The translations under genes were made by a program, and so were the position numbers. Below are positions 28,501 through 43,500 of a stretch of DNA of 64,000 nt, one piece after another (the first letter of the stretch is position 1; each line of letters begins with the position of its first letter). Below the pieces are notes generated by a model. The model was not told where the DNA came from, searched no databases, and saw nothing but the letters and a program-made list of their open reading frames with translations. Source of the stretch: Meghimatium bilineatum (lineage: Eukaryota > Mollusca > Gastropoda > Stylommatophora > Philomycidae). The stretch is taken from positions 5,325,799 through 5,389,798 of the forward strand of contig CM067298.1 of assembly GCA_034231615.1 (NCBI GenBank), read 5' to 3'.

Positions 28501-31500
28501 TGGGTCTCTGAAGTAGTTGTAGTCAGGTTCATTGTTGTGTCTGACAAATAAATCCATGATTCATAAGAGTCACTTGTCGTGCAAAGCTATTCTGTGCTGC
28601 TAGAATGGAACTGGTTCAATTCCCGTCAGCTGTAAGAATTATTTTCATTTAATGCATGTGTGTTTCCTACTTTAATTTACTTGATTCACAAGGGTCATGT
28701 TTGGCTACACTATTCTCCATACTTAAACAAGGAACTGAAAACAAGAGAGGCATGGTCTAATTTTTGCGTTGATGTTTCTAGAGTGTCACCCCTACATCCT
28801 GATTGGTTACGAGTTTGATGATGTTGTCTATAATAGTTGCACCATGTGTAAATATTGGTGTTTCACACATGCAGGGACTTAAGTAAATATTGTGCCTTGG
28901 TTATGTTTGAGATAATAAAAAAGCTGACATTTTGATTTCAAAAGTACATGTGTCAGGACAGATGACACAATTGATGAGGGAGACATTCAGATGAGACAAT
29001 GAATAAGGGAAAACCTTAGTAGATGGCATGCCATTATATTGAAGCTCTCTTGTGGAAACTTTGTTGCATTATATCTATACAATTATAAACCCCCTCTGAG
29101 TAGAAGGCTCCTTCAATAGGCATTACACTAAGTCAAACGCTGAAGTTTCCTTGGTATGAAAGCTCAGAAAACTACCCCACTGCACATAGGAAGTAAGAGC
29201 CAATTGCTTGCAATTCCTGGGATTTTCAATCAAACAATGTTAGTAACTTTAAAGAACATAGTCTTTATGACTACTTGGCTTCAAATAGTCACTTTTCAGT
29301 GCTAAATACGGTGCATAGGGCAGGAATATATGTGCTCTCAAGTTTGAGCGATGTGATGCTACTATGTGTAACTCTTGCATGTTGTTGAGACCCTTTTTGA
29401 TGGTTGTTCTACACAGAATCTCTCTTGGTCTTTCTCTTTCGGCCAATCAGATGAAGTAAAATATAACATTTGTTTTCAATACAAGAAAATATAATGAATT
29501 ACTTACAGACATAGAGCTTTACTGTCATTGCTATTGTCATAGTCAGCCAAATCACTTGATAAATCGCTAATGCACTCATCTGCCTCTGCAGCTATACAAA
29601 GTGAAGGTTCTTTACAGATGCCCAGATTATCAATCGTGTTTGATGAAGCAACACTAATACGTATGAAAAGTTCTCTATCCTGCTGCGAACAACCTGACAA
29701 AGAACTTGTGATACATGCTTCCACCACATTTTCATTCCAATCACTGAAAAATAATAAAATACATCACTTAATCATATTTTTAATTATACAAGTAGGCTAT
29801 ATCTGTACATCTGAAATAGAGTGAAGCTAAGACATATCTTTTTCTACATTCTGAAATAGAGTGGACCTAAGACATATCTTTTTCTGCATCTGAAATAGAG
29901 TCAGTCATTCAGTCAGTCAGTTATTCCTCTAGGACCAAAGATGGCACATAGGGTGGATTTCATAGATTTCCATGTCTCTCGTTTCATTGCAATTTGCTTT
30001 AGCTCTTCATTGTTTCTGATATCGATGGTGAAACGTTCTCTTGTAATAGTTCTATGTAAAGTTTCAATCTTTTGGTCTTCCTCATTTTCTCTTGCCCTTT
30101 GGTGACCACATCAAAGTTTGACAGGGGGTCTTTCAGTATCCATTTGTAGCGAGTCCAATGTAATTCCAGCAACGCTTTCTAATATAGGTGGATACATATT
30201 CTTGTTTTGATTCTTGTCTGACAACTGTGTTTGATTTGAAGTCTGACCAACGTATGTTCAGTAGCCTTCTAAGACATTTATTTTCAAAGGTGTTTAGTCT
30301 TTGCTCTAAGTTTGCTGTTGCTTTCCAACTTTCGCATCCATATGTTAATGTTGGAATTATGCAGGAGTTGAATATTTTGAGTTGTGTGCTATTTCTTAGT
30401 GTTTTTCAATGCCAGATGTTTGATAGTTTATTGAATGAGTTAGCAGCCAGTGCAGTACGGTGTGATATTTCTGTTGATTAATCTCCTGTTGTTGATAGCT
30501 TGCTGCCAAGATATGTGAAATTTTTAACTTTTTTCAAGCGTTGCCGTTTAGTTTGATGTCCGTTGGTTTGTTGGTAAGGACAAATATTTTGTTGGTCTAC
30601 TGTACTTTTTTCCATCTCGATATGTATCTTCTTCCTCAGCATTCATTCTCACTTCCACTTTATCTCTCTTGTAGCTGATCAGTGGTCCTACTAGATTTCC
30701 AGCACTATGTAGTCCAGAGAATGAAAAAAAGCATTATGTTGCCATTTTATTTGCTCTAATGACCCAAAACATCAGACTCCAGCAGAGAATATGCATCTAA
30801 AAGGCATTATACAGTAAAAATTCATGAACAGGTATTCCATGCTAACTAGTTTAACAACTAATAATTATACTTACTTGCAGAAGTCATTTCTTTCATCCAA
30901 GGTAAGCAGTGCCGCAGCACATGTCCTGATGATTTGTGCACCAACACACGCTTTTGCTCGTTCAAAGAGACAAATTCCTGTGTCTATGTTTGCATTAAAA
31001 AGACATAAAGAACACAGTATAATCATTATTATTTTAAGTTTTTATTTTAAATTTATTACCATAAATGCTACGCTCTCTTTTCGGCAGCTATCCAATAGTA
31101 TTCGGACTCAAAGTCCCACTCAGATGTTGATTATGTGTACCTCAGATGTTTTACAAAGAGAACACACATCTGTATAATATAATGCTATTCTATTCTGTAG
31201 AGGCATGATGTATTTTTTCCATAGACAACATCTGTGATTTCTGAAAGGTCGGAATATGTTAAAAGCATGTACAATAGTACTCTGTCATATTTATTCTCAC
31301 TTGGGCAACGCCAGGCATTACCTCTCATATTGAAAATGTTCTCAGGAATATGGACATTTCAAGTGATCATGTCACAGAAACAGAACATTTTTGTTTTTGT
31401 CTTTCTCCTCTTTCTTCCATATCTTTCTGAACAACATTGCCCCTGTATGTAGGCTATGCCTCTAGACATCCAGAGTTTTGGCCATGTTTTCCCAGATTTT

Positions 31501-34500
31501 GGGGCCTATGAAGAAATCTTTCATTGAGGATTTACAGAGTTGGCCTTCAGCCAACTCTCCAAATAGTACTTGTTTTGGGATGTGGCAATTTAGCATTCTG
31601 TGGATATGAGCCAGTTACACACACGCACGGACATGTACATACACAGACACACACAGATACGCACGCACGCACACACACACACACACAAATATATATATAT
31701 ATATAATCATTCTCTAACAAATCTAAAACATTGATCTCTTAGCCAATACTCTGGCAAGGATGGCCAATGTCAATAGGTACATCAATTGATTGGTCTGACA
31801 TAATTAATGTGTTAAAGAACTTTGCACACTCAGACAAAGTTCAGATTTTCAAAAGTGTGAATCATGGTCACTCTCAAGACTGTGAGATTAGTGTAAAGTG
31901 TGAATCATGGTCACTCTCAAGACTGTAAGATTAGTGTAAAGATTGAAACAGTAATAAGAGAAACATAATAGATATACGAAGAGACTGATAAATCAACATC
32001 GAACTGGAACTGTCAGACATTACGCTCTGATGAATTTATTGAGATGGGGATCGGAGCATCTATGACATTGTCCGGTGTGCACTAATAACAACCTGGAATC
32101 ATAACTCATATGAAATCAAAAATTTGGAAAAAACTTTGCAGTCTGCATTTCTCTATCATCTTATACCAAACATGGTTTTCTTTTATTAAGACAAAGAAAT
32201 GTATAAAATGATTAGGTTAATTCTTAACAAAAAAATACTTGAGTAGTAACTATTGATGAAATAGGCTGCAAATAGTTTTAACTATAGACATGCATGCACA
32301 TACATACAAACACAAATACATACAGAAAATAATAACAGTGCTTACCTTCATAATAGGTATCTGGAAAATGTAACCAAAAAATGTAATGAACATTTTAAAA
32401 TATATATAATGAACATTCAAAATTGTGCATAGGCCTAATTAACATTTAAAAATATGTATAATGAAGGTTTAAAATGGCAAATTTAGTCAATTTTTATGTG
32501 CATTTAATTTTAAAAATAACTACAATAGAAAACTGTACAAGCTCTTCAATTTAATTATTGAGGAATCAACAAAATACTCGTTACCTCTGGCAAACCCTTA
32601 AAATAGCTAGTTAAGCAGACTGATTTTGCCGGTAAGCTGTTAAAACCTCAATTTATTTAATTACTTCTTCTTCTGCATTTATTCTCAAACACCTGCAAAC
32701 GAGAAGGATATAGTCCAAAGGGCAGAATGCATTATGTGTCATAGATTACAACTTGGTTGCAATATCTGCACATTTCGACCTGGCAAATTTTACTTCACTG
32801 TGTTGTCTGGATAACTTTAACCCTCCATGGGATGGTACAGTCAACATCTCCCCAAAAACCTCCTTCATTGCTTCTTACAGCATGCATGGCAGGTAACATT
32901 ATCACTTTTTTTGCTCCCCATTTGGGCTTCAGACATGGGTGGCAATTACTTTTAAATACATTACTGCATGGTGGGAAATCCCACATGAAGATAGTTAATA
33001 CTATAATACAACTTAGCCAATATCATGGCAAATGTTGTTTAATGCTTTTATCACACTGATCAATCAGCACTTTTATAATAGATACATTTTGCTCACCCTT
33101 TATAACCAAAATGAGAAGGAACTTCTGTGGGACAACTTTGAATCACATCTTCAGTAGTGAGGCTATCGATGTCATGGTTACACTGCATGATAGTTTGCAT
33201 CGTGTTTCTAAGGACCAGGTGTTGATCACAAGATTGTTTGCTATACAGTGAAACTGGGACAAGTTGTGAATCATATCGTCAGCAGTTATATTACCAGAAT
33301 TATGGCTGCAATGATTGGTAGTGAAGAACTTCCATCCATTAAATAACTTGTTAAGACCTGTTCCCAGTATGAAGATTGATACCTAATCTCTTTTTTACAA
33401 GATTCTAGAATGCATTAAAAGTAAATCTTGGATTTACAACACCAAGGAAAGGTCAAGATATAATTTTTCCACTCACCCAAAAGGATGAGAGTAGACATGT
33501 TTAGTGAATTGTTATGCTAATGTCTGATATAATGTAGCACTTCTACAAATCTAACAGGTTATGCGCTTTATTATATTAGTATATATGATTCAGATGACTT
33601 GTCATGTAATATAGACCTATATCAGGTGAGATTTTATTTCAAGAATGTAGTTTTGTTTATAAATCTTCTTAACTCCTCATAAATCTGGTTGAGTTGAGTT
33701 GAGTTGCAGCATCAAATGGCATGTGTAAACACTCTGAAATGTCTCTTATCAATCATCATGTTTTGCTGCCTTTACCCTGCTACCAGCAACCATACCTTCT
33801 ATTATTAATTTTCCCATTCCATTAGGTTAATATATCTTATTATATATGGCCTAAAAATCTTAGCTTTCTTATTATAATGTTATGATGTAATATGTTGCTT
33901 AAATATGGAAGTATTTTTACACAGATACTACATACCTGTCCCTATTTCATACTCAATCAGGACTTCTGTTGGTAAGAAAGACAAAATACATAATAATTTC
34001 ACTGTTATAATGCAACAAAAAAACTGCCAATTGTAAACCTAAATCTAGATACATGTGGATATATCTTTATAACAAAATGACAGAATGCAGATTGATATCA
34101 ATACAAGAGTATTACTTGAACATTCAGAATTATTATTCCCCAACAATAAATTAGTGTTTAGTGATTATCTGAACGAATGTGCTGCACTCTGAGCGTCCCT
34201 ATAGTAGTATAGTAATTCTTTCTTGTTCCCAGATAGTGAAGTGTATGCCTGCTGATAGTTCCTGTAGGCTGTTGACTATTTTTATAATCCTATCCTTCAA
34301 TTTATCTCAATAAAGACTAGAATTTTGCTATCTACTATTTCCTGGTGCAATCCCATTTCTTCATAAGTCTTGTCCATCATAGTGTCCTTGTCCAATGGAC
34401 ACATACATAAGGAAGTTAAATTTCTCCCTTGTCCATTGTCATCTATCCTGAGACTGCTGTTATAACACCAATCTGTCAGCTCTCTCATAGCTCTCAACTC

Positions 34501-37500
34501 CAGCGTGCCTGTTCCAAATTTCCATGAAAGTCTTTTGAGAAATGTGACGATAATTCCCAAATGGAAGAAAAAGACAGAGAGATTGCATAAAATACAGAGG
34601 GATATCCTTACTAAGTCACACAGGAAATATTTTAAACAAAATATTAGAACGATTACAATCATACATTGAACCACAACTTAAAAATACCCAAATGGACTTC
34701 TGCAAGAATAACAGCTGTACAAATGCTATCTTTATACTTACACAACTAAACTAACAGAATGAATCACAGAAAACAACAAAGAATTATACAATGCATTCAT
34801 CTACCAAGAAAACACCATTGACAGAGTAGACAGACAACAACTATTGACAACACTATCAATATACAGAGTACTAGAACATTTAATAAATATATCCAAAGGC
34901 ATTTGTACGTATAGATAGATTAGATAGTTAGATTGGATTGATACATACGATTGATGGATGGATTGATGGTTGAATGGATATACAGGATAGATGATTAGAC
35001 AGATTGGACTAGACAGACTAGACAAGACAGACTAGGCAGGCAGACAGAGAGAGACAGACAGACAGGCAGGCAGACAGACAGAGCTTTTTGAGATTTTGCA
35101 GATGGGCTTCATGCCCATATACACTCCATTCACGGTGCAGCCATGCATTCTCCATCAATCTTTTGGATCATTGATTCATAGTCCAATGCAATAACAAACC
35201 CTAATTGTCACAAATTCAGAGAACCATTTAGAAGTAAGGAACAGAGTCCTTCAATGTTACATACAGCCACTTACATACAATATTTATCGTAACATATTTC
35301 ATGTATATTTATTGTAACAAACAAGTGGGAAACTAGATATCACATAAATTTGGTTCTTATGAAGAATACTGAGAATCCAATGGACAAATTCTAGAAAAAA
35401 CAATGGAGATTGACACTAAAAGGAAGTTACTTATCAACATCAAAAGGAAATACTCCACTTTTATTAGCCACATCCTGAGATGAGGTGGTATGGAATGCAA
35501 TATAAAACAGGAATAATTAATGGAAATGAGACAGAGGATGGCAAAGAGAAAATATATTTGATAGTATAATATCATGGCATGATAGAAAGTCAACAGTAGA
35601 GCTTATACACAGTTCTGTAGATAGTATGTTTTGAAGATCAATGATCACCTATGCCACCCAACACAGCACATGATACTAATGATTTTAGGGCCTTAGTAAT
35701 TGCCTCATTTTCCATTCTCATAAAGTACTATAGACTACAAACTTTTTAGCACTGACTCTATCTCCTAGAAAAGTAAAGCCCCAACCCCATCCTGACCCTC
35801 TCTGAACAGAACCATCTGTGTACATAATTAAATCATTCTCTCCAGAATTGTTGTTTATCAGTTCCATCTGTGTACATAATTACAGCATTCTCTCTAGAAT
35901 TGTTGGTTATCAGTTCCATCTGTGTACATAATTACATCATTCTCTCCAGAATTGTTGGTTATCAGTTCCATCTGTGTACATAATTACATCATTCTCTCCA
36001 GAATTGTTGGTTATCAGTTCCATCTGTGTACATAATTACAGCATTCTCTCCGGAATTGTTGGTTATCTGTTCCATCTGTTTACATAATTACAGCATTCTC
36101 TCCAGAATTGTTGGTTATCTGTTCCATCTGTGTACATAATTACAGCATTCTCTCCAGAATTGTTGGTTATCAGTTCCATCTGTGTACATAATTACAGCAT
36201 TCTCTCCAGAATTGTTGGTTATCACTTATTTCATTTCCAGATTAGTTTTTAATTGTAACAATCCCTGTATTCCCTAAAGAGTGTAATTATAACCCTTTAA
36301 CAACTTGAAAGATTTTCACCAGCTCATATCAATTTCCCATTTTGAGTATTTCTTCAACAGATAACCTGGGCAATCATCCTCTTCAAGCCTGCCATCCATA
36401 ACACAACTCCTTGAAGTCTTGAACCTTTAATATCAAAGATGTTTTAATGTAGGGGTGTGCCTATTGTCTCGGATAATTTTCATATAATAGTTGACCTGTT
36501 CCAGTCTTTCTTTTTGCTTTGTATCCCTTTATGCCTTGCAACATCAGGATAAAAATTTTTGAGACTAATGGGAATTGAACCAGTCGGCACCAAATCGCCT
36601 AGCAACTATTGAACACGCGTTCTTCAGTACTTGACTAACCGCATCTCCAAAAAAAGATGCGATTTCATCAAGCCTTTCAAACCGTGCACACAAAGTCACC
36701 AGAACGGACCGATCGAGACAAGGACTATTACAACAACAACAAACATCCCGTACAGGTATTGAAATATCCTCAGTAACAACAAACATATAACATAATATCC
36801 GTATTAGTTATACAAGGGCCGATAGGTCTTCTTGTAAACATGGATAACACATATAGACAATACAATTTTGCTTCGAATAATTGTTTATACAAGTAAATAT
36901 AAGTAGGAAGCCAGAGGACAATTTTTAAAAATTTTTGAGACTAACGGGAATTGAACCAGTCCGTTCAACAGCACCAAATCGCCTAGCAACTATTGAACAC
37001 GCGTTCTTCCGTACTTGACTAACATACTATAGTTATAGTTAACGTACTTAACTAATACGGATATTATGTTATATGTTTGTTGTTACTGAGGATATTTCAA
37101 TACCTGTACGGGATGTTTGTTGTTGTTGTAATAGTCCTTGTCTCGATCAGTCCGTTCTGGTGACTTTGTGTGCATGGTTTGAAAGGCTTGATGAAATCGC
37201 ATCTTTTTTTGGAGATGCGGTTAGTCAAGTACTGAAGAACACGTGTTCAATAGTTGCTAGGCGATTTGGTACCGTTGAATGGACTGGTTCAATTCCCGTT
37301 AGTCTCAAATCTTTTTTAAAATTGTCCTCTGGCTTCCTACTTATATTTACTTGTATAAACATCAGGATAGAAGAGTTCTCTGGAGACAGCTTTTTTGTGT
37401 GTGCTTCATATATGTTTGTTTTTGTTGACTCTTTTATTTCTGTAATCCATCTTTTGCATAGTCTGCCCCTGGCTTTGTATCGATTGTGTCTCTATATATA

Positions 37501-40500
37501 TATATTAAATATACATAGCCATGCTTTTAGAGGAGTACTATATATGGTACCTATACCAGCGCATGTGATAGAAGCTATTCCTGGCATGTCTTATCATCAC
37601 TATAGAGGTACTACAAGTACACCTGAGAGCTATCAGCATACCCTCATTCTGAATTTCTTCCAAATGTTAATATTATGCAATTTACAGTGTGAAGAGTCCC
37701 AGAATATAATCTATCATTGAAAGAATCAGCTACTGAGGCACCAAGAATCCACAGTAGCTTGACTTACTATAACTTATATAAAAGACAAGTTGTGCATAAG
37801 CTGAAGAAGTTACCAAGATACTTTAAAAAAACTTTAATCACTGCATGTTTTCTTGTGAAGGAGTGCAGGGAGATTTGTAGGCTATGGAAATAAAGGCCGT
37901 TTTGCCATAGCAGTGACATATACAGGCAGGATTTTTTATTGTACCCAGGAAAGAAAAAATCCTGTACCAACCATGGATTGAACTCTGGACCTCAAGGGTC
38001 TGAGAACGGCATTCTAACCACATGGCCATGTGCTCCACCATTGCTATACTGATAACTTATATAAATGACAAGTCATGTATAAGTTTAAGGAGTTATAAAG
38101 TTACTCACGACTACTGCTGTACTGTAATATTTTGTCAATAATCTCTTCCAACAAAGTTGTAATTGTATAATATTCCACTGATGATTGATTCAAGCAAGTT
38201 GAAACCTGAATGACAGACAGAATTAAAGTAACAATTAATATTTTAGTTATCATGATCTAATATAATAATTTCTGTGACTTAGGGGTTGGTGAAAGTCTCT
38301 CATAATCCCAACATGCATGTGCTAGATCTGAGTTGATGTTACCATACGCAACACTATTCAATAGCTTTTTACAAAACTGCTGAATGTATGAGGTATAATC
38401 TAAAAATCAACAATAATAAGACTCATAACCAATCAGGATTGTAAGATTCTTACATTGAAGAAATCAGCACAAAAAAACCTTCCAAACACTATCCTTGCCA
38501 TTCTGACATGTGTAGAAAGAAATATTTCTGGACTAGTCCTTGAGGCTATGAATACAAGAATTTCTTTTCTGCGTCTTTTCCTTCCATCATCAAGTAGTCC
38601 TTGAATAGGAGGGTAAGGGATAACTTTTTTTTTTAGAGAAAATAGAATAAAGAGAGTTGAAACATTTCCAGTTGTCTTTGATCTATAAGATCTTTATTTA
38701 CAAGTTTGTGTTGTTGTAAATAGTGGTTTTGTAAATAATGTTTACATTCAAGTGGTTACTGTTACTTTCTGTTTCTACTTACTGTTCTGTAATTGTAGAA
38801 GAATAGTTCTGTTTATACTTCATTTATCATTCATTCATTTTCCTTTTGCGCTGAAGTTAGCGCATAGGGCAGAGGTCAGATCTCTCCAATTCTGTTTGTT
38901 CAAAACTATTCTGTGCAGTTCTTGAATAGTATGGATATTGATTGTTTTACTTTCTCTAAGTATTGTTCTTCTGAGTGTTTCTTTTGGTCTACCCCTGGCT
39001 GTTTATACTTACTGTGGTGTAAATGTAGAACAATAGTTCTGTTTATACTTACTTCTGTAAATATAGAACAATACTTATATTTGTACTTAATATTGTGTAA
39101 ATGTACAACAATAGTTCTGTTTATACTTACTGTGCTGTAAATATAGAACAATACTTCTTCAGCTGTGTTGTTTTTTCGAATGCTTAGTGCCATAGCAACT
39201 GCCTCCATAAGTGTGCCCACACAAGAAGATCTATATGGGTTGGGGATGGAGATATTAAATGTCACACCGCATTTGTCTGCAAGCATACTGTAATATGATG
39301 CCAGGTACCACTGTACCACTGAACATCCCAGTGATTGTTGACATTGTGGGTTACTGTTCAAATATTTTGTCATGCAGACGACAGCAGCTTGTAGAGATCT
39401 GCAGTAAAAGTTTCAGAATTTCTATTCAATGTCTCCATGTAAGCAAATATAAGAAATCATGAAAAATATATAATGAGGTAGACTGATGTTACAACTAAAT
39501 TTACAAAGTGAAATCTAAAAATGTAAAGTAATTTTACAAAGTAAATCAGCATATTAAACTAATGGTTCACTCAAAATAAATGATTTTTTCTTCCACGTTA
39601 TTGGTTTTTGTTTTTAATTATTGGTTATCAATTGTTGGCTATGAAATGGCATTATCGCATTCCTGGTGCTCAATCGATCCCAAAAGTGCTCAGTCTATTC
39701 TAGAAGTGCTCAGTCTATTCCAGAAGAAATTGAAGTATTTCTGCATTCAGTAGACCTAAAAGTGATCAATCTATCCCAGACGTCCTCAGCATAACCCAGG
39801 AGATGTTGAAGCATTCTTGGTTTTCAGTCTAACCCAGAAGATGAAGCATTTCTGATGCTCAGTCTATCCCAGATAATGAGAAATTTCTGGTACTCAGTCT
39901 ATTCCAGAAGATGTTGCATTAGAGTGTTCAGTCTATCCCAGAAGATGAGACATTTCTGGTACTCAGTCTATTCCAGAAGATGTTGCATTAGAGTGTTCAG
40001 TCTAACCCAGAAGATGAAGCATTTCTGATGCTCAGTCTATCCCAGATAATGAGAAATTTCTGGTACTCAGTCTATTCCAGAAGATGTTGCATTAGAGTGT
40101 TCAGTCTATCCCAGAAGATGAGACATTTCTGGTACTCAGTCTATCCCAGAAGATGTTGCATTAGAGTGTTCAGTCTATCCCAGAAAATGAAGCATGTCTG
40201 GTGTTCAGTTTATCCAGGAAGACTTTGCTTTACTAATGCTCAGTCTATCCCAGAAGATGACACATTCCTGTTGCTAGTCTATTCCAGAAGATGTTGCATT
40301 CAGAGTGTTCAGTCTATCCCAGAAGATGAGACATTTCTGGTACTCAGTCTATTCCAGAAGATGTTGCATTAGAGTGTTCAGTCTATCCCAGAAAATGAAG
40401 CATGTCTGGTGTTCAGTTTATCCAGGAAGACTTTGCTTTACTAATGCTCAGTCTATCCCAGAAGATGACACATTCCTGTTGCTAGTCTATTCCAGAAGAT

Positions 40501-43500
40501 GTTGCATTCAGAGTGTTCAGTCTATCCCAGAAGATGAGACATTTCTGGTACTCAGTCTATTCCAGAAGATGTTGCATTCCTGGTACTCAGTCTATCCCAG
40601 AAGATGAAACATTCCTTGTACTCAGTCTATCCCAGAAGATGAAACATTCCTGGTGCTCAGTCTCTCCCAGAAGATGAAACATTCCTGGTGCTCAGTCTCT
40701 CCCAGAAGATGTTGAAGTATAGATGCACAATATTTGTTCTTCATGGACGTATGATCTCTGCCATTCATAGATGCACTATCTCTGCCTCTCAAAGATGCAC
40801 AATCTCCGCCACTCATAGATGCACAATTCCACCACTCATTGATGAACAATCTCTGCCTGTTATAGATGCACAATTTTCACTAGTCATAGATGCAGAATCC
40901 TCACCATTTGTAGATGCACAATCCCTGCCATTCATAGATGCATGATCTCCGGTTGTGATAGATGCACAATCTCCACCAGTCATAGATGCATGATCTCCGG
41001 TTGTGATAGATGCACAATCTCCACCAGTCATAGATGCACAATCTCCACAGTCATAGATGCACAATCTCCACCAGTCATAGATGCACAATCTCCACAGTCA
41101 TAGATGCACAATCTCCACAGTCATAGATGCACAATCTCCACAGTCATAGATGCATGATCTCCGGTTGTGATAGATGCACAATCTCCACAGTCATAGATGC
41201 ACAATCTCCACAGTCATAGATGCACAATCTCCACAGTCATAGATGCATAATCTCCACCAGTCATAGATGCATGATCTCCAGTTGTGATAGATGCACAATC
41301 TCCACAGTCATAGATGCACAATCTCCACCAGTCATAGATGCACAATCTCCACAGTCATAGATGCATAATCTCCACCAGTCATAGATGCATGATCTCCAGT
41401 TGTGATAGATGCACAATCTCCACAGTCATAGATGCACAATCTCCACAGTCATAGATGCATAATCTCCACCAGTCATAGATGCACAATCTCCACAGTCATA
41501 GATGCACAATCTCCACAGTCATAGATGCATAATCTCCACCAGTCATAGATGCACAATCTCCACAGTCATAGATGCACAATCTCCACCAGTCATAGATGCA
41601 CAATCTCCACAGTCATAGATGCACAATCTCCACAGTCATAGATGCATAATCTCCACCAGTCATAGATGCATGATCTCCAGTTGTGATAGATGCACAATCT
41701 CCACAGTCATAGATGCACAATCTCCACAGTCATAGATGCATAATCTCCACCAGTCATAGATGCATGATCTCCAGTTGTGATAGATGCATAATCTCCACCA
41801 GTCATAGATGCACAATCTCCACCAGTCATAGATGCACAATCTCCACCAGTCATAGATGCACAATCTCCACCAGTCATAGATGCACAATCTCCACAGTCAT
41901 AGATGCACAATCTCCACCAGTCATAGATGCACAATCTCCACAGTCATAGATGCACAATCTCCACAGTCATAGATGCACAATCTCCACAGTCATAGATGCA
42001 CAATCTCCACCAGTCATAGATGCACAATCTCCACAGTCATAGATGCACAATCTCCACAGTCATAGATGCACAATCTCCACCAGTCATAGATGCATGATCT
42101 CCAGTTGTGCTAGATGCACAATCTCCACTAGTCATAGATTCATGACCTTCGCCATTCATAGGCCTATTGTTCGTGCTCTAGAATTATCCAATTATTTTTC
42201 AGTTTTTGTCAATTCTCCGTTGATTTCGTATTTATTTCTTTCACCTTTTTTCCTGCATCACCTTGCCAAAAAAATGGGGCAAGATTTTTTTTACTTGTTA
42301 GAAAATTCTCATTCTTCTGACTACATAACTGTATGTTTTCCATAACCTCATGAATGTAAGATGGATGGATAATCTGTACACTGATTGCAGTTTGGTCTCT
42401 CATAATTAACTCCAGTTGTCAGAATATGCTAAAACATGATGAGTGCACCGACTACCCTATATGCTGAGAAATTTACCAAAGCAGAGTAATCATCTTTCAT
42501 TTAATGTGTACCATTACCAAAAAAGTGTTATTGACATGAAAACTGAAAATAACATTGCACTCACGAGCATGAGACAGGATTTGCAAAGCATGATAGAATG
42601 GGTTTGGTTGAGCATACTGGAAGAGACACACAAACATTGTTCAATGATGTATCTGCAATGCCACAAATGCCATTCATTGCTGTCTTTGGCCATGTTATGG
42701 TAGAAATCTGGTTAGCCTGGCAACCACTTGCTGCATCCTGTGCCAAACTCACATTTTCTTTTAGAGCTCTAATGAAACAAGATTTTAAAAGCAAATAACT
42801 TCTTATTTTGTGGCCATGCAAAAAATATAAGAATTATAGTCAATCATACATGACAGTCATGGTCATTTTAATCAATAAAACCTTCATTATAACCAAGTTT
42901 TAAGTCTACAATGCTATCATCATAAAAACTCAATTATCACAAATAAACATGACTATTAGCTAGTTGATCTACAAAACATCTTCACTGAAAAAAAATATTG
43001 GTTTATAAGTGATTATATTTTCTCATTCATCCATTTTACTGCTATTGATGAGCTAACAACGGTGTGTTTTCTATAGCATTAGTGCTAAAACTATTTCACT
43101 CTGAGATCAGCAAGTGCTACTGTGTTGAGAATGACCATGAGCTGTGCACATTCAGACAACAAATCCATCCATGCAAATAACTGCAACACCTTCATAGGAA
43201 ATTACATGAATAAATTATCAAGGCTTTACATTTTTTCTTCTACTAACAAGAGATTTCATTTCCTATATCCTCTGTACACACTAATACATACTGAAATGAC
43301 AGAACCAAGTTTTAACAGTATTCTTTCCCTGTTTGCAACAGGATCTGTAGTTTTAGATAAAGAAATATGCTGAATAATTCCCTCAGCATGACCAACACTC
43401 ATTTAATGTTTCCTTCCCTTTATTCTAGCAATCTTCCTGTCCAACAGATCATGTATGTCAGCTTTGACATGCAGGAAAGCACATGCTTGTCTAGATATAA

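Noticed and set aside
37073-37720. 215-codon plus-strand open frame
   Set aside because: First third is the arm of the foldback repeat (also open at 36565-36786 on minus); the rest is hydrophobic AT-rich filler with no domain.
37960-38045. Possible tRNA gene (good box A and B)
   Set aside because: No convincing acceptor and anticodon stems; better read as a SINE head.
40028-42345. Serial open frames on both strands
   Set aside because: By-products of the two satellite arrays.
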